A stretch of 48,906 bases of DNA from Chitinophagaceae bacterium (lineage in GTDB: Bacteria; Bacteroidota; Bacteroidia; Chitinophagales; Chitinophagaceae): NCBI GenBank assembly GCA_947466405.1, contig CANICR010000004.1, positions 1 to 48,906 on the forward strand. The letters run 5' to 3'. Both the position numbers and the translations under genes were made by a program. Below, one piece after another: positions 17,226 through 24,750 of the stretch. Numbering within the stretch: position 1 is the first letter of the stretch; the number at the start of each line of letters is the position of its first letter. The notes below the pieces were generated by a model. The model had not been told where the DNA came from, ran no database searches, and worked only from the letters and a program-made list of their open reading frames with translations.

Positions 17226-18395
17226 CTAAGACAAAATTGGATGCCTTTTAAAAGGGATTGTTTTATCAAATATATATCTAAACGTAGTAAGCTTTCTCGA
17301 AATGAATACTTCGCCCAAATTTTGGGCAATATTCAACATTTTAGGATTAAAGTCGCCAATCCATTGCATTTCATAAGAGGTATACTGAATTTTATCAGAT
17401 TGTATTATTTTAGCAGATTCAGCAATTAAAAATGCATCGACCCCAATCCCCTGAAATTCCGGCACGATTCCAAAAACCAACCCTGTAAATTTGGTATTTT
17501 TTTTAAATCGCTTCATCCATAAAAAGTACAACTTTTGAAGTAACCCAAATTTCCCATTTAAATGTTTGAACCATTGATTTAAATCAGGCAAGTTGATGAA
17601 AATAGCGATGGGGCTATTTTTATAATACGCAAACCAGATTATCTTTTCATCCATGACTGGTTTCATTTTATTGAACATCAACAACACTTGTTCATTGGAA
17701 AGCTCTTTTAATCCACCATGTCCAGCCCATGCTTTATTATATACTTCAGCAAAGTCTAAAGCATATTTATCTAAATCATTTTTCTTTAAATGAGTTGCGC
17801 TATAGTTCTTGTCAATTGCTAAAGAATCATGCCTTTCCCAAATTTTAGGTTGTAAAGGCTTTTTCGGATTCATGCCCATGCAAATTTGGTTATAAAATTC
17901 TTGAAAACCATATGACTCAAACAGTTGTTTGTAATAAGGCGGATTGTAATTCATACAATACATTGGCTCATGAAATCCTTCAGTGACTAGTCCCCACCAA
18001 CGATCTCTTTCTCCAAAATTAATTGGGCCATCCATTATTTCAAATTTTTCATTGATTAACCAATGTTTAGCGTTGTCAAATAATAAATCTGCCGCTTCTT
18101 GATTATTAATGCATTCAAAAAAGCCGATTCCTCCCGTGGCTAATTCGTCTCCCTTATTCTTGTATTTTTTATGATGGAATGCAGCGATTCTTCCAATAAG
18201 ATTTCCATTTTCGTCTTTCAGAATCCATCGTTGAGCTTTGCCAAAACGAAAAGACTTATTTTTTTTATTGTTAAATACATCTTCAATATCCTTGTTGAGC
18301 GGTTGTATCCATTGAGGATTTTTTTTGTAAATAGTTAAAGGCACTTTTAAAAAAAGAGCACAATCTGATTTATCAATTACCGGAAATATTTGCAT
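17226..18395 (-). CDS. GNAT-fold N-acetyltransferase-like protein of unknown substrate
   Basis: 389 aa, cytoplasmic. It resembles a Bacteroidota family with two GNAT-like halves: an N-terminal part with NPQWIQPLNKDIEDVFN and GRIAAFHHKKY (a GNAT-like strand), the conserved GPINFGERDRWWGLVTEGF, and a C-terminal half with EFQGIGVDAFLIAESAK, which resembles the acetyl-CoA-binding GNAT motif A. Relatives are often labelled hypothetical. The substrate is unknown. It lies 28 nt downstream of the sterol-desaturase-like gene and probably shares its transcript with frr. A lipid or cell-envelope link would fit that neighbour but is only inference. Confidence 0.68.
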   Translation of the reverse strand: MQIFPVIDKSDCALFLKVPLTIYKKNPQWIQPLNKDIEDVFNNKKNKSFRFGKAQRWILKDENGNLIGRIAAFHHKKYKNKGDELATGGIGFFECINNQEAADLLFDNAKHWLINEKFEIMDGPINFGERDRWWGLVTEGFHEPMYCMNYNPPYYKQLFESYGFQEFYNQICMGMNPKKPLQPKIWERHDSLAIDKNYSATHLKKNDLDKYALDFAEVYNKAWAGHGGLKELSNEQVLLMFNKMKPVMDEKIIWFAYYKNSPIAIFINLPDLNQWFKHLNGKFGLLQKLYFLWMKRFKKNTKFTGLVFGIVPEFQGIGVDAFLIAESAKIIQSDKIQYTSYEMQWIGDFNPKMLNIAQNLGEVFISRKLTTFRYIFDKTIPFKRHPILS

Positions 18396-18423
18396 GGAAT
18401 AAAAATAAATTTAATGACAAAAA

Positions 18424-19308
18424 TTAAGAAATATCTTTTCGCATTTGATTGGCAGTTTGACTACTTCCATCATGACTCCATCCTGGGGGCATAAATAGAT
18501 ACTTCATTTTATTTAAAAAAGATGTTTTTTTTGAAAGATCTTTAATGAGGGCAATCCATTCATGAAAAATAATATGAAATGGATTATTTGATTTTAATGC
18601 AGGTTTCGTTAAGCCATATTTCACTGGCTCTGTTGATAATTCTTCTTGAAAAGTTCCAAATAATTTATCCCAAATAATTAAACACATGCCCATATTTTTA
18701 TCAAGATAAATAATATTACTAGCGTGATGAACTCTATGATGAGAGGGACTAACAAATAAAACCTCAAACCATTTTGGCATTTTTTTGACATATTGTGTAT
18801 GAACCAAAATCCCATAAGTTTGAGTGACTGCATACATAAATACAATATCCATTGGATGAAATCCTAAAAAAACAATAGGAATAAAATATATAAAACGATA
18901 CACAGGCTGCAAGGCTGAAGAACGGAATCCGGTAGATAAATTAAATTCTTCAGAAGAATGATGCGTAACGTGCACAGCCCAAAAGATTCTACAATAGTGA
19001 TCAATTCTATGTTGAAAATAAAAAGCCATATCCTCTAAAATGAAAAGTAAAAACCAGTATAATAAATGGTTTTCTATTGTATAGATTCGATGTTGGTAAC
19101 ACCATAGGAGTATACTTAAATAGAAGATTGTTCGAAGCGTAAGGTCAAGGCTTGCATTAAATAACGTTAGAAATATATTTTCAATAGTGCTCCTTAAAGA
19201 ATAATATTTATGCTGGTGCCAGTTGCTTATAATGATTTCAGTGCCTATAAGAATGGTATACAAAGGAATCGAAAATAAAATAAATAATGTTTCTTTGGCT
19301 GTATCCAA
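18424..19308 (-). CDS. Sterol desaturase/fatty acid hydroxylase superfamily membrane protein
   Basis: 294 aa membrane-bound di-iron oxygenase-type protein. The histidine boxes are visible: HRIDH (101-105), HVTHH and HRVHH, among several hydrophobic segments. The superfamily hydroxylates or desaturates lipids, sterols and carotenoids; the substrate here is unknown. The start at 19308 is TTG. The next in-frame Met is near residue 94 and would remove the first helices, so TTG, 22 nt after the frr stop, is the best start. It is probably co-transcribed with frr and with the downstream GNAT-like gene. Confidence 0.86.
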   Translation of the reverse strand: MDTAKETLFILFSIPLYTILIGTEIIISNWHQHKYYSLRSTIENIFLTLFNASLDLTLRTIFYLSILLWCYQHRIYTIENHLLYWFLLFILEDMAFYFQHRIDHYCRIFWAVHVTHHSSEEFNLSTGFRSSALQPVYRFIYFIPIVFLGFHPMDIVFMYAVTQTYGILVHTQYVKKMPKWFEVLFVSPSHHRVHHASNIIYLDKNMGMCLIIWDKLFGTFQEELSTEPVKYGLTKPALKSNNPFHIIFHEWIALIKDLSKKTSFLNKMKYLFMPPGWSHDGSSQTANQMRKDIS

Positions 19309-19330
19309 AATAGTGTAAGTTGATAGTTGT

Positions 19331-19891
19331 TTAAACAGCCATTATTTCTTTTTCTTTTGCAACAAGATGCTTCTCTATAAGTAAAATAAATTTATCGGTG
19401 GTTTCTTGTGCTTCTTTTTCTCCGTCTTTACATTGATCTTCACTCAGGCCGTCCTTTTGTAATTTTTTAATTTGTTCGATAATATCTCTTCGAATATTTC
19501 TAATAGAAATTTTAGCATTTTCACCTTCCCCGTTACATCTCTTTACTAATTCTTTTCTTCTTTCTTCAGTTAATGGAGGTAAAAAAAGTCTAATTGTATT
19601 ACCATCATTTTGTGGAGTGATACCAATATTTGCTGCCATGATTCCTTTTTCAATAGATTGCAACATGGCCTTTTCCCATGGCTGAATGGATATAGTTCTG
19701 GCATCTAGTACTGTAACATTTGCAGCCTGGTTCAATGGAGTAGGATTGCCGTAATAATCAACCGATATTCCTTCTAGCATTGATGGGGAAGCTTTGCCGG
19801 CTCTTATTTTTGCTAATTCAGCTTCTAAATGGTTAATCGCTTTTCCCATGGAAGCATTTTCTTCTGCTAGTATTTGTTGGATGTCTGACAT
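19331..19891 (-). CDS. frr: Ribosome recycling factor
   Basis: 186 aa, normal length. With EF-G it splits post-termination ribosomes. Family features include LEAELAKIRAGKASPSMLEGI, VDYYGNPTPLNQAANVTV, the conserved ARTISIQPWEKAML, GITPQNDGNTIRLFLPPLTEERRKEL and the C-terminal helix ending near HLVAKEKEIMAV. In many bacteria frr follows pyrH; here the upstream gene is a WecA/MraY-type transferase 73 nt away, so that pairing is broken. A TAGATTTG box lies 18 nt before the ATG. The sterol-desaturase-like gene follows after 22 nt. Confidence 0.96.
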   Translation of the reverse strand: MSDIQQILAEENASMGKAINHLEAELAKIRAGKASPSMLEGISVDYYGNPTPLNQAANVTVLDARTISIQPWEKAMLQSIEKGIMAANIGITPQNDGNTIRLFLPPLTEERRKELVKRCNGEGENAKISIRNIRRDIIEQIKKLQKDGLSEDQCKDGEKEAQETTDKFILLIEKHLVAKEKEIMAV

Positions 19892-19909
19892 AATGTTATA
19901 AGTTATTTA

Positions 19910-19917
19910 CAAATCTA
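19910..19917 (-). promoter_or_regulatory. -7 box for frr
   Basis: The minus strand reads TAGATTTG, matching TAnnTTTG, 18 nt upstream of the frr ATG and in the 73-nt gap after the transferase gene. No -33 element at standard spacing was found. Confidence 0.4.
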
Positions 19918-19964
19918 TAAAAACACAATTTATAATTAATTATTTTAAGTAAAAAAGTTCAAAC

Positions 19965-21083
19965 TCAATCAATTTCAACAGTATCAGAAATTAATGAATA
20001 ATAATCATGAGTACTATTATTTTTATTCAATGCTTCTAATGTAGTGGTTCTTTTTAACGATCGAAAATAATAAATAGTCGTAAAAAATACAATGGCCATT
20101 CCGAATAAAATTCCAAATAATAAAGTGGTGCCGATTGAATTAAAATAAATGGCTACGGCTATAAAAATACAATTACTAATAAAGCAAATTAGTGTAGTTT
20201 TTTTATGTGAAAATCCTAGATCCAAAATTATATGGTGGATATGGTTTCTATCTGGACTAAACGGTGATCTATGGCTGAGAATTCTTAACCCAAACACCCT
20301 AAGGGTATCAAAGAGTGGCAACATTAAAATAGCAAAACCAACTGCAGGTGCTGATTCTATATGGAATGGGATATTAGGAGTATTTGAATAATTAATAAAT
20401 TTGATTACTAAAATAGAATTAATCAATCCAACTAATAAAGAGCCGGTGTCACCCATAAATATTTTTGCAGGCGGAAAATTGTAAATTAGAAAGCCAATTA
20501 AACTGCAGGTTAAAGAAAATGCAATTACAGCAAAGCTTTGCTCTCCATTAATAAAAAAGTATACCCCAAATATAGAAGAAGTTAAAATTCCTAAGCTTGC
20601 CGCTAGTCCATCGACGCCATCAATTAAATTAAAAGAGTTAGTAATTACAATAATGGTAAATAAAGAGAGAATAACACTGCTTACTTCCGAAATTTTTTCA
20701 ATGCCTAAAAAACCATGTAAATGTTGAATTTGCGCACCTCCGAGTTTCATTATAATGGCTGCTGCAATTAACTGACCAATGATTTTTTTTGTGGCGGATA
20801 AAATCAATATGTCATCTTTCAACCCAAGGAAAAAGATAACCGTTGCTGCAGCAATAAAGTACTGTAATAGTCCATTATTTTCTTTTGGCACACAAAGTAA
20901 AGTGGCAATCATGAATCCTGCAAAAATTCCAAGGCCTCCGAGATTTGGTATTACCGATTTGTGCACCTTTCTATTATCTGGTTCATCAAATAGTTTTTTT
21001 TCTTTGGCAACGATTATTATTACAGGAATTGCAAAAAAGGTAATAAAAAAAGCAACCATCCCTCCCATTAAAATATTTTCCAT
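19965..21083 (-). CDS. WecA/MraY-family undecaprenyl-phosphate sugar-1-phosphate transferase
   Basis: 372 aa polytopic inner-membrane enzyme with about ten hydrophobic segments. It moves a sugar-1-phosphate (often GlcNAc-1-P) from a UDP-sugar onto undecaprenyl phosphate, starting synthesis of a surface polysaccharide. Conserved cytosolic motifs are the Asp pair GLKDD, FNLIDGVDGLAASLG, FMGDTGSLLVG and the His motif RNHIHHIILDLGFSHKK. The last matches WecA/TagO/WbpL-type enzymes better than peptidoglycan MraY, so an O-antigen or exopolysaccharide role is preferred. No sugar-polymer gene cluster lies next to it. A TACATTTG box lies 24 nt upstream of the ATG. Confidence 0.9.
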   Translation of the reverse strand: MENILMGGMVAFFITFFAIPVIIIVAKEKKLFDEPDNRKVHKSVIPNLGGLGIFAGFMIATLLCVPKENNGLLQYFIAAATVIFFLGLKDDILILSATKKIIGQLIAAAIIMKLGGAQIQHLHGFLGIEKISEVSSVILSLFTIIVITNSFNLIDGVDGLAASLGILTSSIFGVYFFINGEQSFAVIAFSLTCSLIGFLIYNFPPAKIFMGDTGSLLVGLINSILVIKFINYSNTPNIPFHIESAPAVGFAILMLPLFDTLRVFGLRILSHRSPFSPDRNHIHHIILDLGFSHKKTTLICFISNCIFIAVAIYFNSIGTTLLFGILFGMAIVFFTTIYYFRSLKRTTTLEALNKNNSTHDYYSLISDTVEID

Positions 21084-21107
21084 ATCCTTTCAATTATAAA
21101 AACTAAA

Positions 21108-21115
21108 CAAATGTA
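21108..21115 (-). promoter_or_regulatory. -7 box for the WecA/MraY-family gene
   Basis: The minus strand reads TACATTTG, a full TAnnTTTG match, 24 nt before the ATG. It faces a plus-strand TACTTTTG (21131-21138), suggesting a divergent promoter region for this gene and the transketolase gene. Confidence 0.42.
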
Positions 21116-21130
21116 CCAATAAAAACAGTC

Positions 21131-21138
21131 TACTTTTG
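21131..21138 (+). promoter_or_regulatory. Possible -7 box for the transketolase subunit gene
   Basis: TACTTTTG matches TAnnTTTG and lies about 170 nt before the ATG at 21308, which would imply a long 5' leader. The leader contains nothing I recognise as a riboswitch. A -33 partner was not identified. Confidence 0.3.
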
Positions 21139-21307
21139 CATGATTTTAAATCTGTTTATCATAAATAATTGAACGATTAGGGCTGCTTTAAAAAATCTGA
21201 AATAGAGACCCCGCAGTTAATTTTTTTATTTATTTTATTTTTCTTTGCTGAAATTATATATTAAACTAGGTTTGCATAAAATAAAAAGTAATTTATTTCT
21301 ATTAATT

Positions 21308-22141
21308 ATGGAAAATCTTGAGAAAATTGCTACACAAATAAGGAGAGATATTGTAAGAATGGTACATGGTGTTCAAAGCGGTCATCCGGGAGGATCGCTT
21401 GGATGTGCTGATTTTTTAACTGCCTTATATTTCAAGGTGATGAAACATAATACATCTTTTTCTATGGATGGAATTGGGGAAGATCTTTTTTTCTTAAGTA
21501 ATGGACATGTATCTCCTGTTTTTTATAGTTGTTTAGCGAGAAGTGGTTATTTCCCTATTGAAGAGTTATCAACTTTTAGGAAATTAAATAGTCGGTTGCA
21601 AGGCCATCCTACTACTCATGAAAAATTACCTGGGGTAAGAATGTCTAGTGGTTCACTTGGGCAGGGATTAAGTGTAGCGATAGGAGCAGCACTAGCAAAA
21701 AAAATGAATAATGATGATAAAATTGTATACTCATTGCATGGAGATGGCGAGTTGGATGAAGGTCAAAATTGGGAAGCAATCATGTTTGCCCCTCATAAAA
21801 AAGTGGATAATTTAATTGCTACGATTGATTTTAATGGTCAGCAAATAGACGGAAGTACTAATAATGTAATGAATTTAGGTAATTTGAAATCAAAATTTGA
21901 ATCATTTGATTGGTTGGTTACTGAAATGGATGGGAATAATATGAGTGAGGTGATTGTTGGTTTAGAAAAGGCTAAATCTATGTTAGGTAAAGAAAAACCA
22001 GTAGTGATAATTATGAAAACAATAATGGGTAAAGGAGTTGATTTCATGGAAGGAACCCACGAGTGGCATGGAATTGCACCTAATGATGATCAGCTTTCAA
22101 AGGCACTTGGACAATTACCTGAAACGTTGGGTGACTATTAA
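21308..22141 (+). CDS. Transketolase, N-terminal (TPP-binding) subunit
   Basis: 277 aa from the ATG at 21308. It is half of a split transketolase of the pentose phosphate pathway. Thiamine-diphosphate features are SGHPGGSLGCADFLTALYF, GSLGQGLSVAIGAALAKK, GDGELDEGQNWEAI and IDFNGQQIDG. The track start at 21245 (TTG) adds 21 residues that do not look like the family N-terminus and is rejected. The C-terminal subunit usually follows directly; here the next gene is convergent with no gap (stop codons abut at 22141/22142), so the partner must be encoded elsewhere. Confidence 0.9.
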   Translation: MENLEKIATQIRRDIVRMVHGVQSGHPGGSLGCADFLTALYFKVMKHNTSFSMDGIGEDLFFLSNGHVSPVFYSCLARSGYFPIEELSTFRKLNSRLQGHPTTHEKLPGVRMSSGSLGQGLSVAIGAALAKKMNNDDKIVYSLHGDGELDEGQNWEAIMFAPHKKVDNLIATIDFNGQQIDGSTNNVMNLGNLKSKFESFDWLVTEMDGNNMSEVIVGLEKAKSMLGKEKPVVIIMKTIMGKGVDFMEGTHEWHGIAPNDDQLSKALGQLPETLGDY

Positions 22142-23362
22142 TTACTTTAATTCTAATGCTTGATTAGCGGCTTTGTGGGAAGGAAACCAGGATGCTAATA
22201 AGGTAATAATCATTGCGGTGAAGGCTACGAGTATAAAATCTGCTGCCATTATTTTCACTGGAAAATAATCAATTAAAAAAGACCCGCCTTCTAATTTTAT
22301 CAATTTAAATTTCACCTGTAGTAAACAAATCAGGCTAGCCAGTGTAATCCCAATAAAAGTACCAATTGAACCCAATAAAAGACCTTCAATTAAAAAAATA
22401 TTTTTAATGGCATTTTTATTAGCACCCATACTTTGAAGAATTGAAATGTCATGTTTTTTTTCTAGCACCAACATAGTTAGAGAACTTATCATGTTGAATG
22501 CGGCAATAATTAGAATTAGGCAAAGTAGCGCATAGATTGCCCACTTTTCAATTTTCATCGTATTGTACAGGTTCTCGTTTTGTTCGTATTTATTTTTAAC
22601 AATAAAATTACTGCCTAATAATTTTTGAATGTTAAGCTTGGTAAGGTTTTCTAGGGATTCATTTTTTAATTTTATTTCTATATTAGTGAATTCGTTTTTT
22701 TGCAAACCGATTTGTTGTTTAATAAAATCAATATTTGTTATTGCATAACTATTGTCAAATTCCTGTTGTATTGAAAATGTGCCTGAAGCGGTAATAACAC
22801 CTTCGCTTAATGTTTCTAATGGGTCATTATTGATGACATTGGATTTTGGCAAAATGGCTACTATTTTTTCAGGGGCAAAAGCTTCATTCAGTGTTATTCC
22901 AGTCGCCTCCTCAATCCCAGCACCTACTACAATCCGAGCATTTTCCGAATCTCCGATATCGTATTTTCCATTTATTATTTTTGATGAAATATCGCAAATG
23001 GCTGGATAATTACTATCAACTCCTTTTAGTTGAACGATTGACTGTAATTCATCGTTTTTTAACAGCGCCTTTTCTTCAACAATAAAGGAAATATGTTGGA
23101 CATTTGAAATTCCCTCCAGGGCTTTTATTTTCGCCCCATCAATAAAGAATGTTTTACCAGTGGCGGGTGATACCTTAATATCTGCATAGAAGGAAGAATA
23201 GAGTGACTTGACAATATCTTCAAATCCATTAAAAACACTCAATACCAATATTTGGCAACAGGTTGCAAATGCAATAACACCTGTTGTAACCCATGCAATA
23301 ATGTTTATAGCATTTGCCGATTTTTTTGCTTTAAAATAACGCCATGCAAATCTTAAATACAT
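22142..23362 (-). CDS. FtsX/LolC-LolE-like ABC transporter permease
   Basis: 406 aa. Architecture is of the MacB/LolC/E type: an N-terminal helix (ANAINIIAWVTTGVIAFATCCQILVL), a large periplasmic domain at about 45-270, then three C-terminal helices forming the FtsX domain (IYALLCLILIIAAFNMISSL; LEKKHDISILQSMGANKNAI; IFLIEGLLLGSIGTFIGI). These transporters extract lipoproteins or move other envelope substrates. The opening YLRFAWRYFKAKKSANAINII is like LolC/E. No ATPase gene lies nearby. It follows rbfA by 9 nt and is likely co-transcribed with it. Confidence 0.86.
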   Translation of the reverse strand: MYLRFAWRYFKAKKSANAINIIAWVTTGVIAFATCCQILVLSVFNGFEDIVKSLYSSFYADIKVSPATGKTFFIDGAKIKALEGISNVQHISFIVEEKALLKNDELQSIVQLKGVDSNYPAICDISSKIINGKYDIGDSENARIVVGAGIEEATGITLNEAFAPEKIVAILPKSNVINNDPLETLSEGVITASGTFSIQQEFDNSYAITNIDFIKQQIGLQKNEFTNIEIKLKNESLENLTKLNIQKLLGSNFIVKNKYEQNENLYNTMKIEKWAIYALLCLILIIAAFNMISSLTMLVLEKKHDISILQSMGANKNAIKNIFLIEGLLLGSIGTFIGITLASLICLLQVKFKLIKLEGGSFLIDYFPVKIMAADFILVAFTAMIITLLASWFPSHKAANQALELK

Positions 23363-23371
23363 TGGTAAAGC

Positions 23372-23749
23372 TTATTTGTTTTCTTTATTTTTTTCGTCTT
23401 CTTTATTAATGTCTTTAAAAAGTTGCTCCATTTTGTCAACATAATCTAAGGTGTCGTCAATAAAAAAATTAAGTTGAGGCATTGATCTTAACTGGTGTCG
23501 AACTCTTGCTGTTAATTCTTTTTTTATTTCCCAACTTTTTTCCTGGATGGTATTTAGTGTTTTAACAGGGTCGGCTACTTTGTAAAAGCTAAGATAAATT
23601 CTGGCATCAAAAAGGTCGGGTGTTATTCGCACAGATGAAATGGAAACCATGCCGCCATTTTGCATAGAAAGGCCTAAGCGTTGAAAAATATCATTTAGAT
23701 CTTTTTCTAATACTGCAGCTACTTGTTTTTGTCTTTTTCCTTCAATCAT
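23372..23749 (-). CDS. rbfA: 30S ribosome-binding factor RbfA
   Basis: 125 aa. RbfA helps mature the 16S rRNA 5' end and supports cold growth. Family features are RQKQVAAVLEKDLNDIFQR at the start, VSISSVRITPDLFDARIYLSF, and the KH-type end VRHQLRSMPQLNFFIDDTLDYVDKMEQLF. It lies between the DksA-like gene's terminator and the LolC/E-like permease (9 nt), so transcription probably begins in the 50 nt between its start and the terminator at 23801-23832. Confidence 0.93.
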   Translation of the reverse strand: MIEGKRQKQVAAVLEKDLNDIFQRLGLSMQNGGMVSISSVRITPDLFDARIYLSFYKVADPVKTLNTIQEKSWEIKKELTARVRHQLRSMPQLNFFIDDTLDYVDKMEQLFKDINKEDEKNKENK

Positions 23750-23800
23750 TCTAAATTATATTTTAGGTATAAAGTTATTATCATTTAACGATAGGTTCAT

Positions 23801-23832
23801 AAAAAAAGGAGTTTGAAATTCAAACTCCTTTT
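23801..23832 (-). terminator. Rho-independent terminator after the DksA-like gene
   Basis: AAAAGGAGTTTGAA and TTCAAACTCCTTTT form a perfect 14-bp inverted repeat around one central base. On the minus strand it is followed by a T tract formed by the seven As at 23801-23807. It begins 20 nt after the stop codon of the DksA-like gene and should separate the ileS unit from rbfA. Confidence 0.88.
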
Positions 23833-23851
23833 GAGGTATAAGTATAGTAGG

Positions 23852-24748
23852 TTATTTTACAATTCCCATTTTAGCTTCGATGCTTAATGTGGCATGTGGT
23901 ACAGCCCTTAATCTCGCCTTGTCAATAAGCTTGCCTGTAACTCTGCAAACACCATATGTTTTATTTTCAATTCTCATTAAAGCTTTTTCAAGATGGTCAA
24001 TAAAAGTAATCTGACGACTTGCCATTTGACTCAGTTGTTCTCTTTCCATACTAAGGCTACCATCTTCCATAGTCATATATCTATTTTCACTTTCATCACC
24101 ACCCGTTTCATCTTTTCTTGTTATTAATCCTTGGAGATAATTAAGCTCTTTTTTGGCAGCTTCCATCTTGCGAAGTATCAGGTCCTTAAATTCACGCAAC
24201 TCAGTATCTGAATATTTGATAATAAATGCACCTGGATCGTTCTTTTTATAATCTAATACAGACTTAGTGAAATCTGGTTGATATTTTTTTGATGTTTTTG
24301 TATTTATTTTTGGCAGAACCACAGGTTTAGCTGGAGTTATTTTTATATCTTTTGGATTTTTAGCTACCACTTTTTTGACAACAACAGGTGGTTTAACAAT
24401 CGCTTTGGCTTTAGGCTCTACTTTTTTGACAACAACAGGTGGTTTAGCAATGGCTTTGACTTTTTGCTCCACTTTCTTTACTACAACAACGGGTTTTTTC
24501 ACGATAGATTTTTTAGCCGGCAAAACTTTAGCTGCCACTTTTTTGACAATTGCTTTAACTTGTTTTGTTTTACCTTTTACAGGGGCGGCTTTTTTTATAA
24601 TAGCTTTTTTCGGAGCTTGTTTTTTTGATGCCGGAATAGATTTTACTACCTTTTTTGGAGCAATTACCTTTTTTACTGATTTTGGTTTCGCTTTTCCAGG
24701 TGCTGGTTTTTTGGCTGCCGCTTTTTTTATTGGTTTTTTGGTTGCCAT
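23852..24748 (-). CDS. DksA/TraR-family protein with a long histone-like Lys/Ala/Pro N-terminal tail
   Basis: 298 aa in two parts. Residues 1 to about 150 are low-complexity Lys, Ala, Pro and Val (KKPIKKAAAKKPAPGKAKPK) with 17-residue tandem repeats containing KPPVVVKKVE. The C-terminal part, about 120 residues, is DksA/TraR-like: an acidic coiled-coil hairpin (LRKMEAAKKELNYLQGLITR; DGSLSMEREQLSQMASRQ), then YGVCRVTGKLIDKARLRAVPHATLSIEAK. Only one Cys of the four-Cys zinc finger remains, a variant seen in some DksA-like families. DksA proteins bind RNA polymerase in its secondary channel; the basic tail could bind DNA or RNA. It starts 2 nt after the ileS stop, so translation is probably coupled. 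Confidence 0.85.
   Translation of the reverse strand: MATKKPIKKAAAKKPAPGKAKPKSVKKVIAPKKVVKSIPASKKQAPKKAIIKKAAPVKGKTKQVKAIVKKVAAKVLPAKKSIVKKPVVVVKKVEQKVKAIAKPPVVVKKVEPKAKAIVKPPVVVKKVVAKNPKDIKITPAKPVVLPKINTKTSKKYQPDFTKSVLDYKKNDPGAFIIKYSDTELREFKDLILRKMEAAKKELNYLQGLITRKDETGGDESENRYMTMEDGSLSMEREQLSQMASRQITFIDHLEKALMRIENKTYGVCRVTGKLIDKARLRAVPHATLSIEAKMGIVK
24369..24470 (-). repeat. 51-bp tandem repeat (2 copies) in the DksA-like gene tail
   Basis: Two adjacent 51-bp units starting at 24369 and 24420 differ at 6 positions. Each encodes a 17-residue unit containing KPPVVVKKV. A third, shorter and more divergent copy lies on the higher-coordinate side (VVVVKKVEQK). This suggests in-frame duplication of the tail. 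Confidence 0.85.
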
Positions 24749-24750
24749 AA

